Part shown: in pieces, positions 35,671 to 60,300 of the stretch
Layout of the letters: each line of letters starts with the position of its first letter
Numbering within the stretch: the first letter of the stretch is position 1
NCBI RefSeq assembly: GCF_964204645.1
Contig: NC_134026.1
Span: 26,988,650 to 27,052,649 of the forward strand
Reading direction: 5' to 3'
Origin: Tubulanus polymorphus
Lineage: Eukaryota; Nemertea; Palaeonemertea; Tubulaniformes; Tubulanidae
Length of the DNA: 64,000 bases
Position numbers and translations under genes: made by a program
The notes under the pieces: model-generated
Told to the model about the DNA's origin: nothing
Database searches by the model: none
The model's input: only the letters and a program-made list of their open reading frames with translations

Positions 35671-38600
35671 GAATTCCTTGTTTTAAGTTAATTTGATTTA
35701 ATCTCTGTCTGAATTATCCTGGTTATTACGGTATTCATTAAATATGTAGAGGATTGGAATACAACCAGATGTCTCGCATATGTAAATTATAACGTCTTGA
35801 TTGTGGTAGTGTAATCTGGTTAGTTTTTCCTGAATTTCTTAGATTTCGTCAAATAACTTCGTTCTCACTGACAAATAACAAATATTAAGGAAAATCATGA
35901 ATATTGGATATCATTTTCACAAGGAAAACTTAGTGGTCTTGATTTTCTATGATGTACACTTGTATAGACATTTAAAGCATGTTGTTTATGATGGTACGTA
36001 TGAGATACTTTATTACGTATGTTGTTGAATTGTACTGGTATTATTGCATACAGTCTTGCCACCAAATGAACATCAACTAGTAGCAAATTTATTTGTCATT
36101 TTGATGTTGAATGTTTTTGGATGGATTACTCCTAAACGTTTGTAAAACAAAATGCATGTATGAACAATTTGTTGATATGAATAATACCAGATATCTTTTC
36201 CTGAGATACTCTCGAATAAATTACGATTTTTTCTAAATAACATTGTTAGTCTTTGTGATTTTTGCTTAACTCTTTTGTTAATGAAGGTAATGCGATAATG
36301 CATCTCCCTATCTACAAGCATGAATCTATATAGTTTCTGAACCTATATATGGTAGTTTCTGCATGGTCTGCTGTGATGGTAGTTCTATGGTTGGAGTGTG
36401 GTTAATAATGTGTGGATAATCTTGACATAGATACAAGTCCGAGTTCTGAAAGAACAAGATTACCATCCATCTTTACTTTTTATTCCAACTGAATTTTCAC
36501 AATGTTATTTCTTATAGATGGTGGTGCAACTCATTTTTCCAATTTCTGTGAAATAATTTCTCCGATTCCTTTGGCCAAAAAATGGATACACAAAGACACT
36601 TGATATGGTGATTTATTAATGTTTTTATTCTGTCCAATAATGGCAGGAACTAGACTGGCTTCTACATTTTTACAGTGCTGTACAATAAATTCGAAATTAT
36701 ATATTGCTGCTGAACACATCAAAGAATGCAATGTAACAAATAACAGGATACATAAACATCAAAATAAGCCAGACTTTTATCATCAAAGTCACAAAAAATA
36801 TTAAGTTACTACTGATATTGTGAAAAAGTGTATGAAATATCTTATTTGTTTTACAAATAATAATCAATGGCAAAGACACACTTCTGGTGCACCTGATACT
36901 CAAGTCAGACATAATCAAATGAAAAGTTTGACTAATGAAATTACATGCATGCTGTTTTCCTCCAATTCAACAATCAACTTAATAGCCAGCAATGTGAAAT
37001 TAAATGCAGAAAATGGTGCATTATTGCATAGGATCTGCCAGTCACATTTAATGTATACAAGTATAAATAAGAGAATATTCAATTTATTTATTGCGTATTG
37101 AAATGATACATACTTCAAAGTGCTAAATATTCACTTGATTATTTACAATCAATACATGCAGATTATCTAATAAAAATGTCAGCATATCAGCATATCATAC
37201 ATCCCTTTTTGGGTTTTTAAATATTGCTCTTCAATATATTTCTATGCAAATATGCATGTTTTCATTAGAATCGTTCATCAATAAATAAAATCTATTCAGC
37301 TCAGTATCTTAAAGTCACCACCACAATTTCAGTCTTTAGAAACATTTGTTGCATGTAGATTTGAAATCTATGAAGAATATTGATGCCTGATACTTCAAAT
37401 GCCCCCTTCATCTCTCTTCTAAGCACCAAAAAAGATAATCCAATTGATAAAAAACTGCTACTTCTGAACTGATAAGGACATATATCAACAATTTCCTTAG
37501 TTTTATACATAAGACATACATATACAATATATACATAAGCAGCACTTCGAACTCATCTGAGGTCTTGAGTAATTTCATCGATTTTCAATATCTCAACACC
37601 ACCAGAAATTCTGATTCTTCTACAAAGGTTTTGAAAACAGTTAGAATCTTCATTTTTCTAAATATTTAAATGAGATTTGGCACTTTTCATTCATAATGGC
37701 CATTGCAATTCAAATTACACCAAATAAGGACAATTAATGTATGAATGTGCAAATGAGAACAATAACTTGACTTTTCATCCTATTAGCAATTTAATAAATT
37801 ACAAATGGAAGACCATAATTATCAACTCCTTTCTCAAATACTGAAATATTCACATATACAGCAGTAGAATATCTCAAAAGAAATAAACTGACAAAGATAA
37901 TTCATATAAATGTAAATCAGCAAAATTCTATCAAAGCCAGTCCTTCTAAAAGCTTGTCATAAGATGTATTATTTTAGTATGAAAATGACAAAAATTGTTA
38001 CAAATATAATATAACACTTCAGAAAAACACCTAAATTTACCTGTGATTTTCAAACTAAAGCAAATTATCAAAAAACTGGTGATAATAGGACATAAGCTGA
38101 ACAAACTGAAAAGATACATCAGTGTCCTTTAAAGCTTATATCTAGCACATATAAACCAATCCCCAGCTTTTTACATGGACACTACTGAAAGCTTTATATA
38201 GCCATATAGTTACTTGTTATATTTCATCTTTGAAATAGTGAATTAGAAATTAATAAGTCAAATTTGGGATATTATGTACATTTACCATAGATACAGCCTT
38301 ATTCTATTCAAGCTACAGTGATTGTCATTTGAGAAGGATTGTCTAATAGATGTACTGCAATAGGTGTATTCTAATCATATTGAATGAATAACTTTTTAAT
38401 GGATATACAAATACAAACTCTAGTTCACATGTCCATGATTATTATAAGCATCATGTAGGCTAACTACGATTCAAACTGATGTCTGTTTATTAATGTGTAC
38501 ATGTAGCCATGATTCTAATGAAAAATGAAGTATTCTTTGAGATGCATCAGCCGTATTAGGAAATGAAAGTGTCTATACAACCGTATATTCATATACTATT

Positions 38601-39158
38601 TAGTCTATGATGTAGGCTTACCTTTGCATAGACATTAAATTAGACAAGTACTAATGATATAATGTACAAATCGAAATAAAGAAAAAATACATGTAAGCCT
38701 GATTATAATGCTTGTGCCTCTAATTGAAGGTGGGTCACTATCGCACATCAAATTCAGCGCCAATTAAAAAGCAAAATTATTCTAATACATAACATATATG
38801 TTTATAAATTAAGAGATACATATCTTTTTACCAATATTTTCTTTATTTGCATAATAATTATTTGTTAAATATCTGCTAATATCACAAATATTCATCCTAT
38901 AGAAAACAAAGAACATTTCGATGATTATTACTATGAATGTAACTAATCAACATTTTGAATTCTTTTATCAGGCATTGCTCTAGCTCAAGAGTTCATGTAC
39001 TTTTGTCAGCAGAAAACTGATATACTTGTTTTTCCGATAGTGTTAACATTGAGTTGGATCAATCAGTATTTCAGTCCTGAGTTAGGGCATGCATCTGAAC
39101 CTTGTCCATATTTCTATCAACAGTATTAGAACACACTTTTGAGATTCAATCATTCATC
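35671..39158. other. Convergent 3' region between C9orf72 and ROR
   Basis: 3.5 kb of very AT-rich DNA between two convergent stop codons, with many scattered AATAAA and TTTATT words, for example AATAAA at 36215-36220. ORFs here are short and of low complexity. It probably holds the long 3' UTRs of both genes. I see no further gene. Confidence 0.5.
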
Positions 39159-48383
<9,225 letters not shown>

Positions 48384-51300
48384 GATATTCTCACTCCCTA
48401 TTTCAGTAACTGACTGAGAGAGAGAGGGATTTTGGAAGATGGTTTTATACGGAGAAGTTCAAAGTAAGCGCCCAGTGGTATAATTATTACTATTACGCTA
48501 AAAGTACCCTAAAATAACCTCCTCGGCGAAGCAATGAATAATATTTTAAAAGTATCTGTCAGACACTGATCATCGTGGAAGGTAAAAAGTCCATAAAGAT
48601 ACATTTTTTATTACAAGACTAAGAAGTCCGGTTAAAATCACTAACAAGGTTTGGAAAAGTGAGATGAAGCACAGATGTATGAAGAGGGAGGTAGTAAAAA
48701 GGGGTAACAACTGCTTTAAAAATTGGCTGGAAGTTAAGTAGACATAGATTGAATAGGTTGTTTCTCACTTTCTCCACTCATTAATCAAGTGATAATAGCT
48801 ACAATTTACCAACCAATATGACAAGCTATGTTTAGTTTCGACCAGACTGAAGTAAGTGCGGAGGAGGGAGGAACCAGTAGATGATGTAACATGTCTTAAA
48901 AACACTTGTTCATTCATGTTCAATATGGAAACAGCTGGATTTCTGAGAGTGATAGATGAGGCTTTTAATACAGGCTAATTCTGTACCTTTCAAAACTGAA
49001 ATGTTATCAAGCATCACCAAATATACCAAATTTCCAAAATGTTCCTTGTGCAACATGTGGTATACAATTGCCGTGATATTAGTAGATGACATCAGAGGAC
49101 ACTCGATCACGAATGTCATTTGATATGAATCTATACCAGATAGCTATAATCAGCTTGAATTTGAGCACCAAAATTACACTAGGAGCTCAGTAAATACAGG
49201 GTCAAATGATGTCGTTTCTTGATGGTAATAATGTGCTAAGAGTATAGAACAATAATTATCATGAAAGTGATTGCATAGTATTTCCCCTTGGTGCATATTG
49301 ACAGGGCCCTGTAGACATTAATACTACTGAAGAGGCTGTTGAATATTCTCGATGACACAAAAAATCTGTACTGACACTTTTGGCAACATGAGGAACCATA
49401 ATATATATCAGCATATAAGTGAGTGACCGCTCTGCGATCTTGCACTTGCACTATATGATAAATATATATCAAGAGATCCAGTAGGTGCAATAACACCCAC
49501 AAAACTGTATGAGGAAATCTTCGATATGCATATTTTTGGCTGGGTATAGATCTTAGTTTGTGAGATAGAGGGATGAGGCAGCTGAACGAATAGATGATCC
49601 ACAGGTGAAAGCTGATTTAGATAGATGATGGGTGTGTGTTGTAAGACAAATACAATAAGATACCAACGCATCAGCGCAAAAGATTAATTTTATTGGGGAG
49701 TTTAAGTGGTCAATATAGCTACACAGAACTATGTGTGCGGTTGTTTCTAACTATCAAATATTGCTACATCTCTATATCATCGATAAGCTATTTATGATCC
49801 AGTGAGAGTTCTGTTCGGAAAGGAAAAATATTCTTAATGTACATATTGTTATTTGTAAGTGATATACCAAAACAACTGGACTATAGTTTATGGTTTTCAG
49901 TACATAGCTGACTCATAGAAGCAGTTTATTTGAAGTTTCAAGACGCCAGCTCTTCCCAAAAATGTTTTACGGAGACAGGTGGTATTAGAAATGCTCAGGC
50001 TTCCAAAAGGTGAGCCTCAATAAAGTATTCGGCTCGGGCTCTTGTCTAGAGAAGCGTATCAAGAGGCCAGAACTTCTAAGTTGAACTCGATTGCGATGCA
50101 ACTGCGAACGCTTGTGATGTGTGAAATCGAATGTGTTGCCATGTATCTTAAAACTCTTTAAAAGCCGACAATTGTCTCGATAAGTGTGATAAATAGGTTG
50201 CAAAACCGCTCAACTGTGTTTGCAACCTCTCCATGAGTCTGAACATTCAAATTATATGTTGTAAAAAATTCAAAAAGCACTCGCACTCTGCAGTTTAAGT
50301 ATTTTCACCATGTGAGTTAACAATAAGGGAAATCAACTAGAAGCATATTTATGAGTAAAGAGCAGACGGAATCGGAATAATGAAAGGTGCAAACATGTTA
50401 TATGGCATGAAGCACCATCGAAAAACACCTCAAATGTACCAAACTTGATAGAATCAGTCCGCGTTAAAAGCTTCCACGGCGTAAATAATATATACGTGGA
50501 CCACCAATAGAATGTGTGAAATTCTTCAACTAGTGGATGAAAAAATCTTTCTGTAGATGATGAATTCATATAAAACTTCTTTTATGCGAAGGAAAAAACC
50601 TTTTATCTTCCGAAAAAAGTTAATTCACCGAATGCACATATGAACGTTTAAATCATGATTTACAGAAGAAAATATCAATCAGATCAGAAGCGAATACGAA
50701 TACATGTATATTTTATATATGTAAGTAGATTGCTAATTACAGCAATGAACAAACATCATTAACGGGAAAATTCATAATGTAGTGATGTCAGTTTATTATG
50801 TCAAACACGAAACACTCAGGGGTTACTGCGTGCAAAATCAAACAATTTCTCGCGGACGTATTTCCCACTTTTCTGCGCAGAATCATCGCAAAAACTGACA
50901 CTCAGGGCCCTTAACAGTATGAAAAATAAACACGCATCTTTGATTTAGTGAAGACACGTTTCTTTGTTCATATATTTCCGGATATGTCACTTATCAAACA
51001 TTCATTGAGATTTAGATGATGATTCATTAAACATTATCTCCTTCCAGTCAGATGAAATATAGAGACACCTATTATTCATTTTACATTATTGATAGTTAAT
51101 GCTTAACGCTGTGAAATATGACAAAATTGTTTAAATGCTGAAATATTCTCATGCATTTTTCAATTTTCATTTTTTGTCTTAGCCACCCCAGTGGCTGTTC
51201 TAAGAACTATAAGTGCGTATGAACTGCAGTGACTCACGCGTATTACTGGTAGCAAAATTATTCCGATATTGAATCAAGAAAAAAATTAAGCATTTATCGG

Positions 51301-54300
51301 TAAATATTTTGCTCGACTATCAGCTGAGAGACCTCGGTATTGAACTGCGGGAGCAACAGGTGCATTTCCGACCGACATCTCAAAATATTAGATCGATGAT
51401 ATTTCCCAACGGTGATAAGATACGAATGATTTTTCAATTTAGATTCACAAAAATATTACGCATCCCTTTCAAATAGAATATTGTAGCTTTATTGATCAAT
51501 GCAATAGGATCTCATAAATAAGACTACGTTCTATCATATTATATGTAGTTCTTCTACACAGATTCGAAAACAGAGGTAAAATTATAATCTAAAATCTAAG
51601 AATGTCATTTCTAAACCCTTTGCACGTTGATAATGAGTTTAATTGGATAATATCAAATGGAGCATAAACACCTGTTACCAGGGTAACAACTTCCTTATTA
51701 ATGATATTTGATTATATTGAACTGGTATGGTCATTTTATCTGAGGATATAACGGCTTATTGTCGCGCGCAGTCGCTAATTAATAATTACCTTGTTCATTG
51801 CGTAAGAAACAATACAAGATTTACACAGTTGGTAGACCTCCCACAGGTTCCATCATCTTAGCATAGCATGTTTAAAAACTAACAATTTTGCGTGATAAAT
51901 TGAGAGATCAAAATCAAAGATAATCGCATATATGGTTATAATTGATTCGGTCAATATTGTGGTCGCTAGCATTAGTTGATAATTCAACAATTTCTATTTG
52001 ATTTAAGATGCATTAAGTGCAAGCAAACATTGAATGCGTAAAATTCTGTTACTCACAAATAAACAAACTCAATCACAAATCAATGCGACAAATGAAACTC
52101 AATGAATTACTCATTCTCAATATTAATCATCAAATCTATAACATTTGTAATACACAATCAAATCATATCTCTTCTTTCGTATCGAATCGCTGAGATATCT
52201 CAACATCTGAAAGAAGCATTGATTCAGTGCTGTAGCAGGTGGCACAAAAACATCAACTCGGCCTCTGAACATAAGAATATTTGTTAAGTGAAAGAAAATG
52301 TTGCTCGGCGAGGAAAGTAGATACCTCAGTACATCTAGTAACAGGGAATGAAAGTTGTGAAACGACTTGTCAATTAATTCAATCCTACATAAATCCGTCT
52401 GATCAGAGAATTAAAACTTGCCTGCAGACTGAACTTTTAGTTTGTAGCAGTTTTATGTTGAGTTTATGTCGATGTTGAAGGCATACATGATAAACCTTCC
52501 TCACCTAGAGATAACAGTGGCAGCAAACAGACAGAACTAGCCATTAACACAACTTACAACTAATAAGATCAAACTGTCAAAACTAAGCTAAGTTCAATGT
52601 TTCGAATAAATTTCCTGTTGCAAAGCTCAAAATACAAACAAGCTTTTTTTTGAGGAAAGTCCTAAAAAGGTCTCTATTTGCATTTGTCTCATCACCAGAC
52701 TTATTCCGGCAATAATGACTTCAGATTATGGACCGATCTGTCATGTCAACGTTTGACAATAAAGATACGAGGAAAGCTTTCCATCAAATCTCTTGTCCAT
52801 TGAAGACGTGATCACCCCATTCCATAAGTTCTATATCTCACAGGATATATACATATATATATATAAATAGAAGTTTTGATGGAGTGTTGGAATATTTCAT
52901 AATCTATTTAGCGCTTACTCTTAAATTCTTCAGGGAAACCACAGACATGATAGATTTGTCTCAGAATATTAAGAAAGTGACTCCAGGGATTCAATCATAT
53001 GTATAAAAAATGTGTTTAGTCTGAGTCGAACTTTCATACGCCGCCATTTAAAATTACGCAAAAATCCGTGTGGATTTAGCAGTTACCAAACTGCTATGTG
53101 GAACAAAGTAAAAACTAAATCATGAGCTGATTCATACGTGCCGTTGTCTTAATCCGGGAAGAGCCCCTCGTGAAAGGTTACCCAGTATGGGGGTAGACTG
53201 GCAGATTTCTCACCAAAGCTTATTATCCCCCTAAACAGCAGGCAACAGGCTAAGCGCGTTGGCAACATTCTAAATAAACAATGCACACAGCGAAATAAAC
53301 TCAAATGCATATTTTTACAGTTTTTTCTATGTTTAATATAATGTACATGGATGTGGATAGATGCCATATGATACACACAAAATCAAATATCTAACGATAT
53401 TAGATCAGTCAATTAACAAAGTATGATATGTAAAAATATATCTCATCAAGTATGAGTCAAAAGATTGGCTTTCTCTAAGGCAACAGGAGTCATAAGTTCA
53501 TATTTACATTTCAGGGGAAAATAATTTGATGGATGTACTTTCGTAAGTTACATTCAGGTAATTTCAGGTATCACATAACTTCTACAGCTTACATTAGCAT
53601 GCGTAGACCAATTAAGCTTATAATACTAGTATAGCACCCCATTCATAAATTTCAAGTAAAAATCAGCCTGTCTCTTTAACTGGGTTCTTTAGTGGTTAAC
53701 GTTAGCAGAAGAAGTGATAAATCACAAAGATAATCTGACCCTAGCTTACCATAATCCAAACCCAGTAAATGATGATTTCCCAGATGAAAGTGACCAGGGA
53801 TATCAGCAATGATAATCTGAAAATGACATCGCTCGCATTTCAGTAATCTATGATCTGATGTAACTTTGCGCAATTACTAATTTTCTTTTCATCAAGATAA
53901 TCACGACAGATAGTTCAATTACGAATGGACTTTATAATTGGCTACTGGTCTGCGATATAAGAATCTCGATTTTGGGGGTTTCATCTGATATTTCCAGGTC
54001 ATTAAACCATAATCAACATATGAGACATGACAGTCAACAATCTAATTCTTGGGTCCTGAATGTTACTCAGTGTCACATATATCAAATTGAAGAATAAAGT
54101 GGTGATGACGCAGCACTGTTTGAAAACATCGGAGACATTTACAATTAGCCTCAGATAGATATAACCAGTCCCAACAGGTTGCATTATCAAGCCTCAAAAC
54201 GCATTCGGGAGCATTCATAAGTTCAATATTCTTCTCAGCAAAAATGAGAAAAGATTTGATTATATTTTCTAGTCACAGAACTGTAGTAGTTCTGAACAGA

Positions 54301-57300
54301 AATTGGCTAGTCAAACGGTCAAATGCCTCCCAAGATGGAATATTACTAGAGCTAACAGCTCAATAGTGGCAATTAAGAGGTATATATACATCAAGGACTA
54401 TAAATCAATGTATTATAAAGCAATATTCAATAAAACTAACTGCACCAGCTAGCGTATAAATGTATCCCATTCCCAGTTCCCAGAATCAATCAATGCACAA
54501 CTCCTGTAAATAAAGCAATCCACCAATTTTCAAATTTGAGCCTCTTATGAATCGATAGTGCAGACCGCGTTGCGTTAATACAGCGATTTTCAACTCTATC
54601 AGTCTAGCATGAAATTAATATGCGGAAAATAGGTTCATGACGAACTAAGAAGGAAACAGAGGATAGATACCATCGAAGTTATATCAAAACGTAGAAATGG
54701 TTCGTCCAGTTTGCTTTTAGCTTTTTTGTCGTTCGTCGTAAACCGTGAATTATGTTTTCATCTTCCATAATAATAATAATGACCATAAAACCTAGTCCAA
54801 AAAGTTACTCAACAGTAAAATGATATGAAAATCATATATGAAAAATATTGGCGAGTGTGAAGTAGATAGATGGATTTATACACACATGTAGGCTAATGAG
54901 GGTAAAAACAAGTCAAGAGGCCCAGCCCCTCCTTGTATACTCGTTCGTAAATATAAGCATGTTTAACGTAGAAATCATAAAACACATAATCAATTTCTGA
55001 TGGTAACTGATTTCGATTGAAGAACCAAAGTGAATTTATCAAAATAGGTTACACCAAAAGTTTTTCTATGTGTTTGTAATCAGAACTATGATTATGAATG
55101 GAAATGAAGCGTGTCATCGAGATTGATACTAAAACAGTATACGATGTCGGCAAGATTGTCACCGCAATCACTGCTAATGAAAACCTAATCATACATTTGG
55201 TTTAGCACGATCACAATTTGATGAGTTTACATTGATATAGAAAGTCCCAGTGGGGTGATAGATCAACATGAATCCATCGCTCACTTCATATGATCCTCAT
55301 CATTAATTTTACTACAAGATGAAGTAACTTGTAGATAATATGGAAATTGCCACTTACGTGGCCCGGGAAATATGTAGTGGTAACTGAATAAAAAATGGTG
55401 AAAAAAAACACGATTCTAGATTCTGGATAAGAATAGTGCGAAGGATGGGGACCGTGACAGTCGATGTTCTAGCATGGATCATAGCGGGAAATGAAATAAA
55501 TTGCTGGGTCGACTGATAACAGAACGCTCAAAGGTTCTGCAAATGTCTCCAGGTGCTGATGGCAAATATATGTACGCCTGGCAGTGGAACAGCCATCGAA
55601 AAAGGAAATTGAAATATCATAACATTGTCCAACCGTCTTTTGCAAGAGTATTCGCAATGTCATATCTATTTGCTCATGATCAGCTATTATGGCTTGGAGA
55701 GGGAATGATATCTTATATTACGTTTGCAATTCACTGCTGAAAATGCTTCTTTTCATTGTTGATGTCGTATAACGTTACATGATATTTCGGCCGAGTGCCG
55801 AGTGCTGGTTGCCACGATGTGATGTCAAGGAACCGATGACAATATCACGTATTCCCTTAAATGATTCAATTAGAACATCGTTAACAAGTCAGTAAGGTGG
55901 TTTGTAGTTAACCATGAACTCTGCCTTTTCGCTCAAAACATCAGTAACCACCAGTATCCAATACCATTAATGCACTTGGCGTCGTCACGTATTTCGTGGA
56001 GACATCTGTGAATTTCATATTGACGGAACTTTTACTAAAAGCTAATGTCGCCGGTGATATTCAAAATCAAATTATTGTAATTTGAGGCAACGGGATTTTT
56101 GTGACAGTTTAGAACGGCACATCATGTGTAACTCATAGTTGCTATTTGGTATCGGCGTGTAATGGCACTCAAGATTCACTCTACAGATAAGCTGTCATTC
56201 TCGTAGCGAACCCTTTAAGGATAACTTCTTCTTCGTCGAGAACGACAGTTGAGAGACACGCCGAGCCGAGATGTGAGTACATTCCTTCACAGCAAAGTGG
56301 ATCATTTCAATCACATTCTCAAGGAAATGGATCAATGATTGGCCAACCTTCGAGCAACAGGGATCGCTTGCGATGAAATGAAACTTCAAATGCAGCAAAA
56401 TCAAGTTATGACTGTAGCGTGTGGATATCGCATCGGTTTCTTGCGCTGTACTAAGCATTCATTCATAAATCGAATGATTCAATTAGTTTCCTAATTACAA
56501 GATGAAGCCACCACATAAAGCAGTATTTTACATAATACTCAAACAGCTGATGCCTTATTGTAGCACAATTATCAGAAATTTAATACGGAACCATTTGTTC
56601 ATATTTTGGAAAATGCTCTTCAAAAATTCATGCGCAATATCATGTAATGAAGAAATGTCCCAAATCTGTTCATTGAAACTCTACATGCCATGTTTAATCT
56701 ACACGATCACATACCTTAATCTTAATCACTGAGTAAAAATTACTGTATCAAGGGCCGCTTCCAAAATCCCAAAGAAGTCAGTCCATCTCAAGTAATAGAA
56801 TGAAATGGACTAAGTAAATGTTTTAAGTGAAACCACTTTTAATTAGATATTTATACCTGTTGCAGAGCATTAGCTCGTTAAAACCAGGTGGGTTTTACTA
56901 AATTAGAACGGTATGTTTATGTATTCGGCTCCAGAGTTTCTTCAAGAATATCCTGCTGTGTTAATTGGCAGCTTTTACTCAAAATTCTACACACTTGTTA
57001 CTTGCCAATTACTATTTATTACAAAGGATGCCATTTCGATTTTGAGAGGTAAGCCCACAGACCTTACTCGCACTAACTTATACATTTCATATATCGAAGA
57101 TATTGATTGTCTATCATAGATTTGCCTTAGGTGAAAAGGAGTGAAACAGGTAGAAAATTTGATATCTAAAGATCTGCATCTGAAATGTAGTACATATACA
57201 TAAGTTGTTCTTAATAATGGTAAGAAGTATAAAAGTGATTTCACCGTTAAGCTTCATTTCCCTAATGAACTGATGAGTGCGTGTTCATTTTCTGTTAGTT

Positions 57301-60300
57301 CAATATGTCATCATTTCAGGGAATCTAAAGTTCTGGTCTCGAGAAGAAAGGACACAGCACGCCGTGATAGGTGAGGAGGCTTCAGCTCCACGTGGATGGA
57401 GGTAAGATTCCATTGTCTGCTTGACTGAAATAACACGGTTGGATGCCTTTTCATTCCCCCTAAAACGAATTTCTCCGGAACACGCTGAATATATGCCAGC
57501 TTATAGCAAGTGCAGAAAGTATGTTTGTGAAGAATTTTCTACTAATCCACGTCTTGAATACTGCTGAGACGCTCTGCTTAACAGGTAAGCCGTCTAGAGA
57601 ATATAAATGCTTTAATTGGCTAAATTTTCTCACAAAATCTTCTATCTTTGCTTTAACAAGTCCAGTGTCTGCAACTGCTCAAACTGTTAGCATATTTATT
57701 CTTTCTATTTCCATTTCAATTGAAACAGAATAATAGAAAATGATCCTTCCTCAGTTCAAGGTAGAGAATATCATAATCCTTAATCTTAGAATATTCATCA
57801 GGAAACAACAATGATTAGATGTACACCTGGAATTTAACGAGACTCTATAAATATTTTCTTCGCGTGAAACGCTTAAAGTTGTGTAGTTCCTTGTTGTTGT
57901 GATAAGTAAAAAAATTTGAATTGCTCGTGTGTTCAAACATTTGTGATACAGACTTGAAGCACGTGGCAAAACGCTGAGGTAAAATGAAATGATGTCATGA
58001 AACAAGCTACAGGTGCAATAGCTGAGACCACATGGATCATAGTCTTCTCAATCTCAGCAAGAAAATCACAGGAACTCAACATCGAAACGTTCTATACGTT
58101 CGTTCGGAATGTGAAAGCATTATTAGCCGAAAAATACCATCAACACATTTCATTTTTGTTGTAAAAATGGCGAAGTAAATGGCAATAAATTATGGGAGAA
58201 TGTTGCGTAAATTGTTTGTAGAGGCTAAGGTCATGAGATGACTGGCTCCAGAGGGCACGATGACTTAATAATTTAAAGGGGTCTAGGGATGATATAAGTC
58301 GGGCGATGAACTTAATATCGTTGACCGATTAACTTTTCTTCTGGATATGTGAATTTCTGTATGAGATGAGTAATGGGGGGCGATGAATAAATTATTACTC
58401 CATTAAAATCTGCAGTTCGTCGATATTTCAGGCTGAAAAATAGCTGCGATTGTTCGAATTCTCACTCGCAGTATAATCAGCAGCCACATGGATATCATAA
58501 ATAGTTGTACTAAGATCACCTGGATATGCCAGAAAATACGGCCAAGCATTCGTATTTATAGAATCAGGTGACTTCATTTACTATAATCCTTTGTAAAACA
58601 TGACAATAGCAGTAGCATAAAAATTGAAATAATAGCGAATCGGATTCATGTTTTCTCAGCGATTTTGTGTTATTTATAATGGCTAGGGTTACACTACATA
58701 TGCCATGCAGGAGTTGGAAGAATTACAACACAAAGCACAACTCATTCTCTGTACCCTTCGATATGTTATGGCTATTTTTTGAAAAAGTAACTCGTGACGA
58801 GATGAGTAATTACGGATCTTAATGAGAGCATTTTAGAGGAAATATGGCGTCACGTAAAATGATTGACAGTTGTGCAATCGGGCGTTCGATCCATCGGAAA
58901 AAAATCGTCTATCGCGAATGTCAAACCAAAGTTCAGAAAACAGTACCCAGATGGGGTAATTCACCAAACACTCATAGCAATGTGATATCTCATGTTTAAC
59001 ACGAACAATTATCATGCAATCTAGTCACGAAAGCACTTTCAGTGCAAACATGGCCCCAATTGTCTGTTCACTATTATTTAGGGCTAATTGCCGGGGCGGA
59101 GCGAACAAATAATTATAATATCTAGTGATGAGAACTTCAAAACAGATGTCATCGCAACTGTGTTTCAGTGCAAATTATAGAAACTCCCGATTAATTCTCA
59201 TAGAAAGAATTCATCATTATCGTCATTCAAACGAGACTAGCTAAGCCTAAATCAGTGGGTGAATTGTAGCAGGGAATTGTATGTTTTAATTACTCCTGCC
59301 TATATACGGGGAACATGTTTCGTGCCTGGCGTCTCTCTTCTGACATCGAACCAATGTTCGGATAAGGGAAAACTGAAACCGACTATTTGCTTTTTAAGAT
59401 CAAATTCCATACACTCAGTTGTAAAAATGATTCCGAAATTTGTTGAAGAGGGTATTGTCACCTAGAATTGTAACAAGTGCGCGGTAGTTCGCCACAAAGT
59501 GCCGCTATAAGTGTTAAGAGAATGCAATTAGGTTGACCGCCAGATCGAGAAAAGTTGTCTCGCATACAACATTCTGGAAGCTTCGGCTTTGATCGGCTAA
59601 TAACAAGAATGTCAAGAGTAGTGTATTGTTATTGCACTAATAACTTCGCGGGCAGCTGATATTTCTTCAAAATTTTGAAATTTCGGGCAATGCAACGTAC
59701 TTTGAGTGCACGTATCCACTCGTGGGTCTCCACTCAGGGGTCCCGGGATCTAGGCTTTTACTATTCCCTATATAAATGACTGATGAAGCGATGGGACCAC
59801 AATTATAAGAAGAGTTGGGATAATCTTTGATGAGTAAGACTGCAACTTGTTACAGTAATCCACCATCGCATCAGACGAATCCATTCACTTTCCGTCCACT
59901 TTGCCTGAGGATGCTATCAGTCATCAGGAAAGTGTTAAGCTATAATCTTGGCCAACTATGCCACCGATTAGAACTAAACCATTCACAAATTGGCCGCAAC
60001 AACCAGTCACTTTTCATCATCTGTTTATTCAACATGTCGACAATTACGTTAAAAAAAGTTACACCAAATGAGTCTATTACTTAGACATTATTGTTGCTTT
60101 TAGTAGTGGTATTACCCCTGAAAGGCAATTTTTTCCAGCCGTCTAATGGAAAATATGATGATAACTTTTGAGTTCAGGGTGGCACGAGACCTGTTGGTAT
60201 GGCCGTCGATTACCGAGCTAATTTCATGTGCCATTAGTGCATCAATTCTATTTATGTATAGAAATTTCAGGGGGATTGCGCACACTGAATGAAAAAGAAT

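Noticed and set aside
36531-37118. Several 60-90 aa ORFs on both strands
   Set aside because: They are low-complexity AT-rich frames in the convergent 3' UTR region, with no paralogous domain or splice structure.
49236-49502. Minus-strand ORF beginning MWVLLHLLDLLIYIYH as a signal peptide
   Set aside because: The hydrophobic start is suggestive, but no consensus donor in the needed phase was found.
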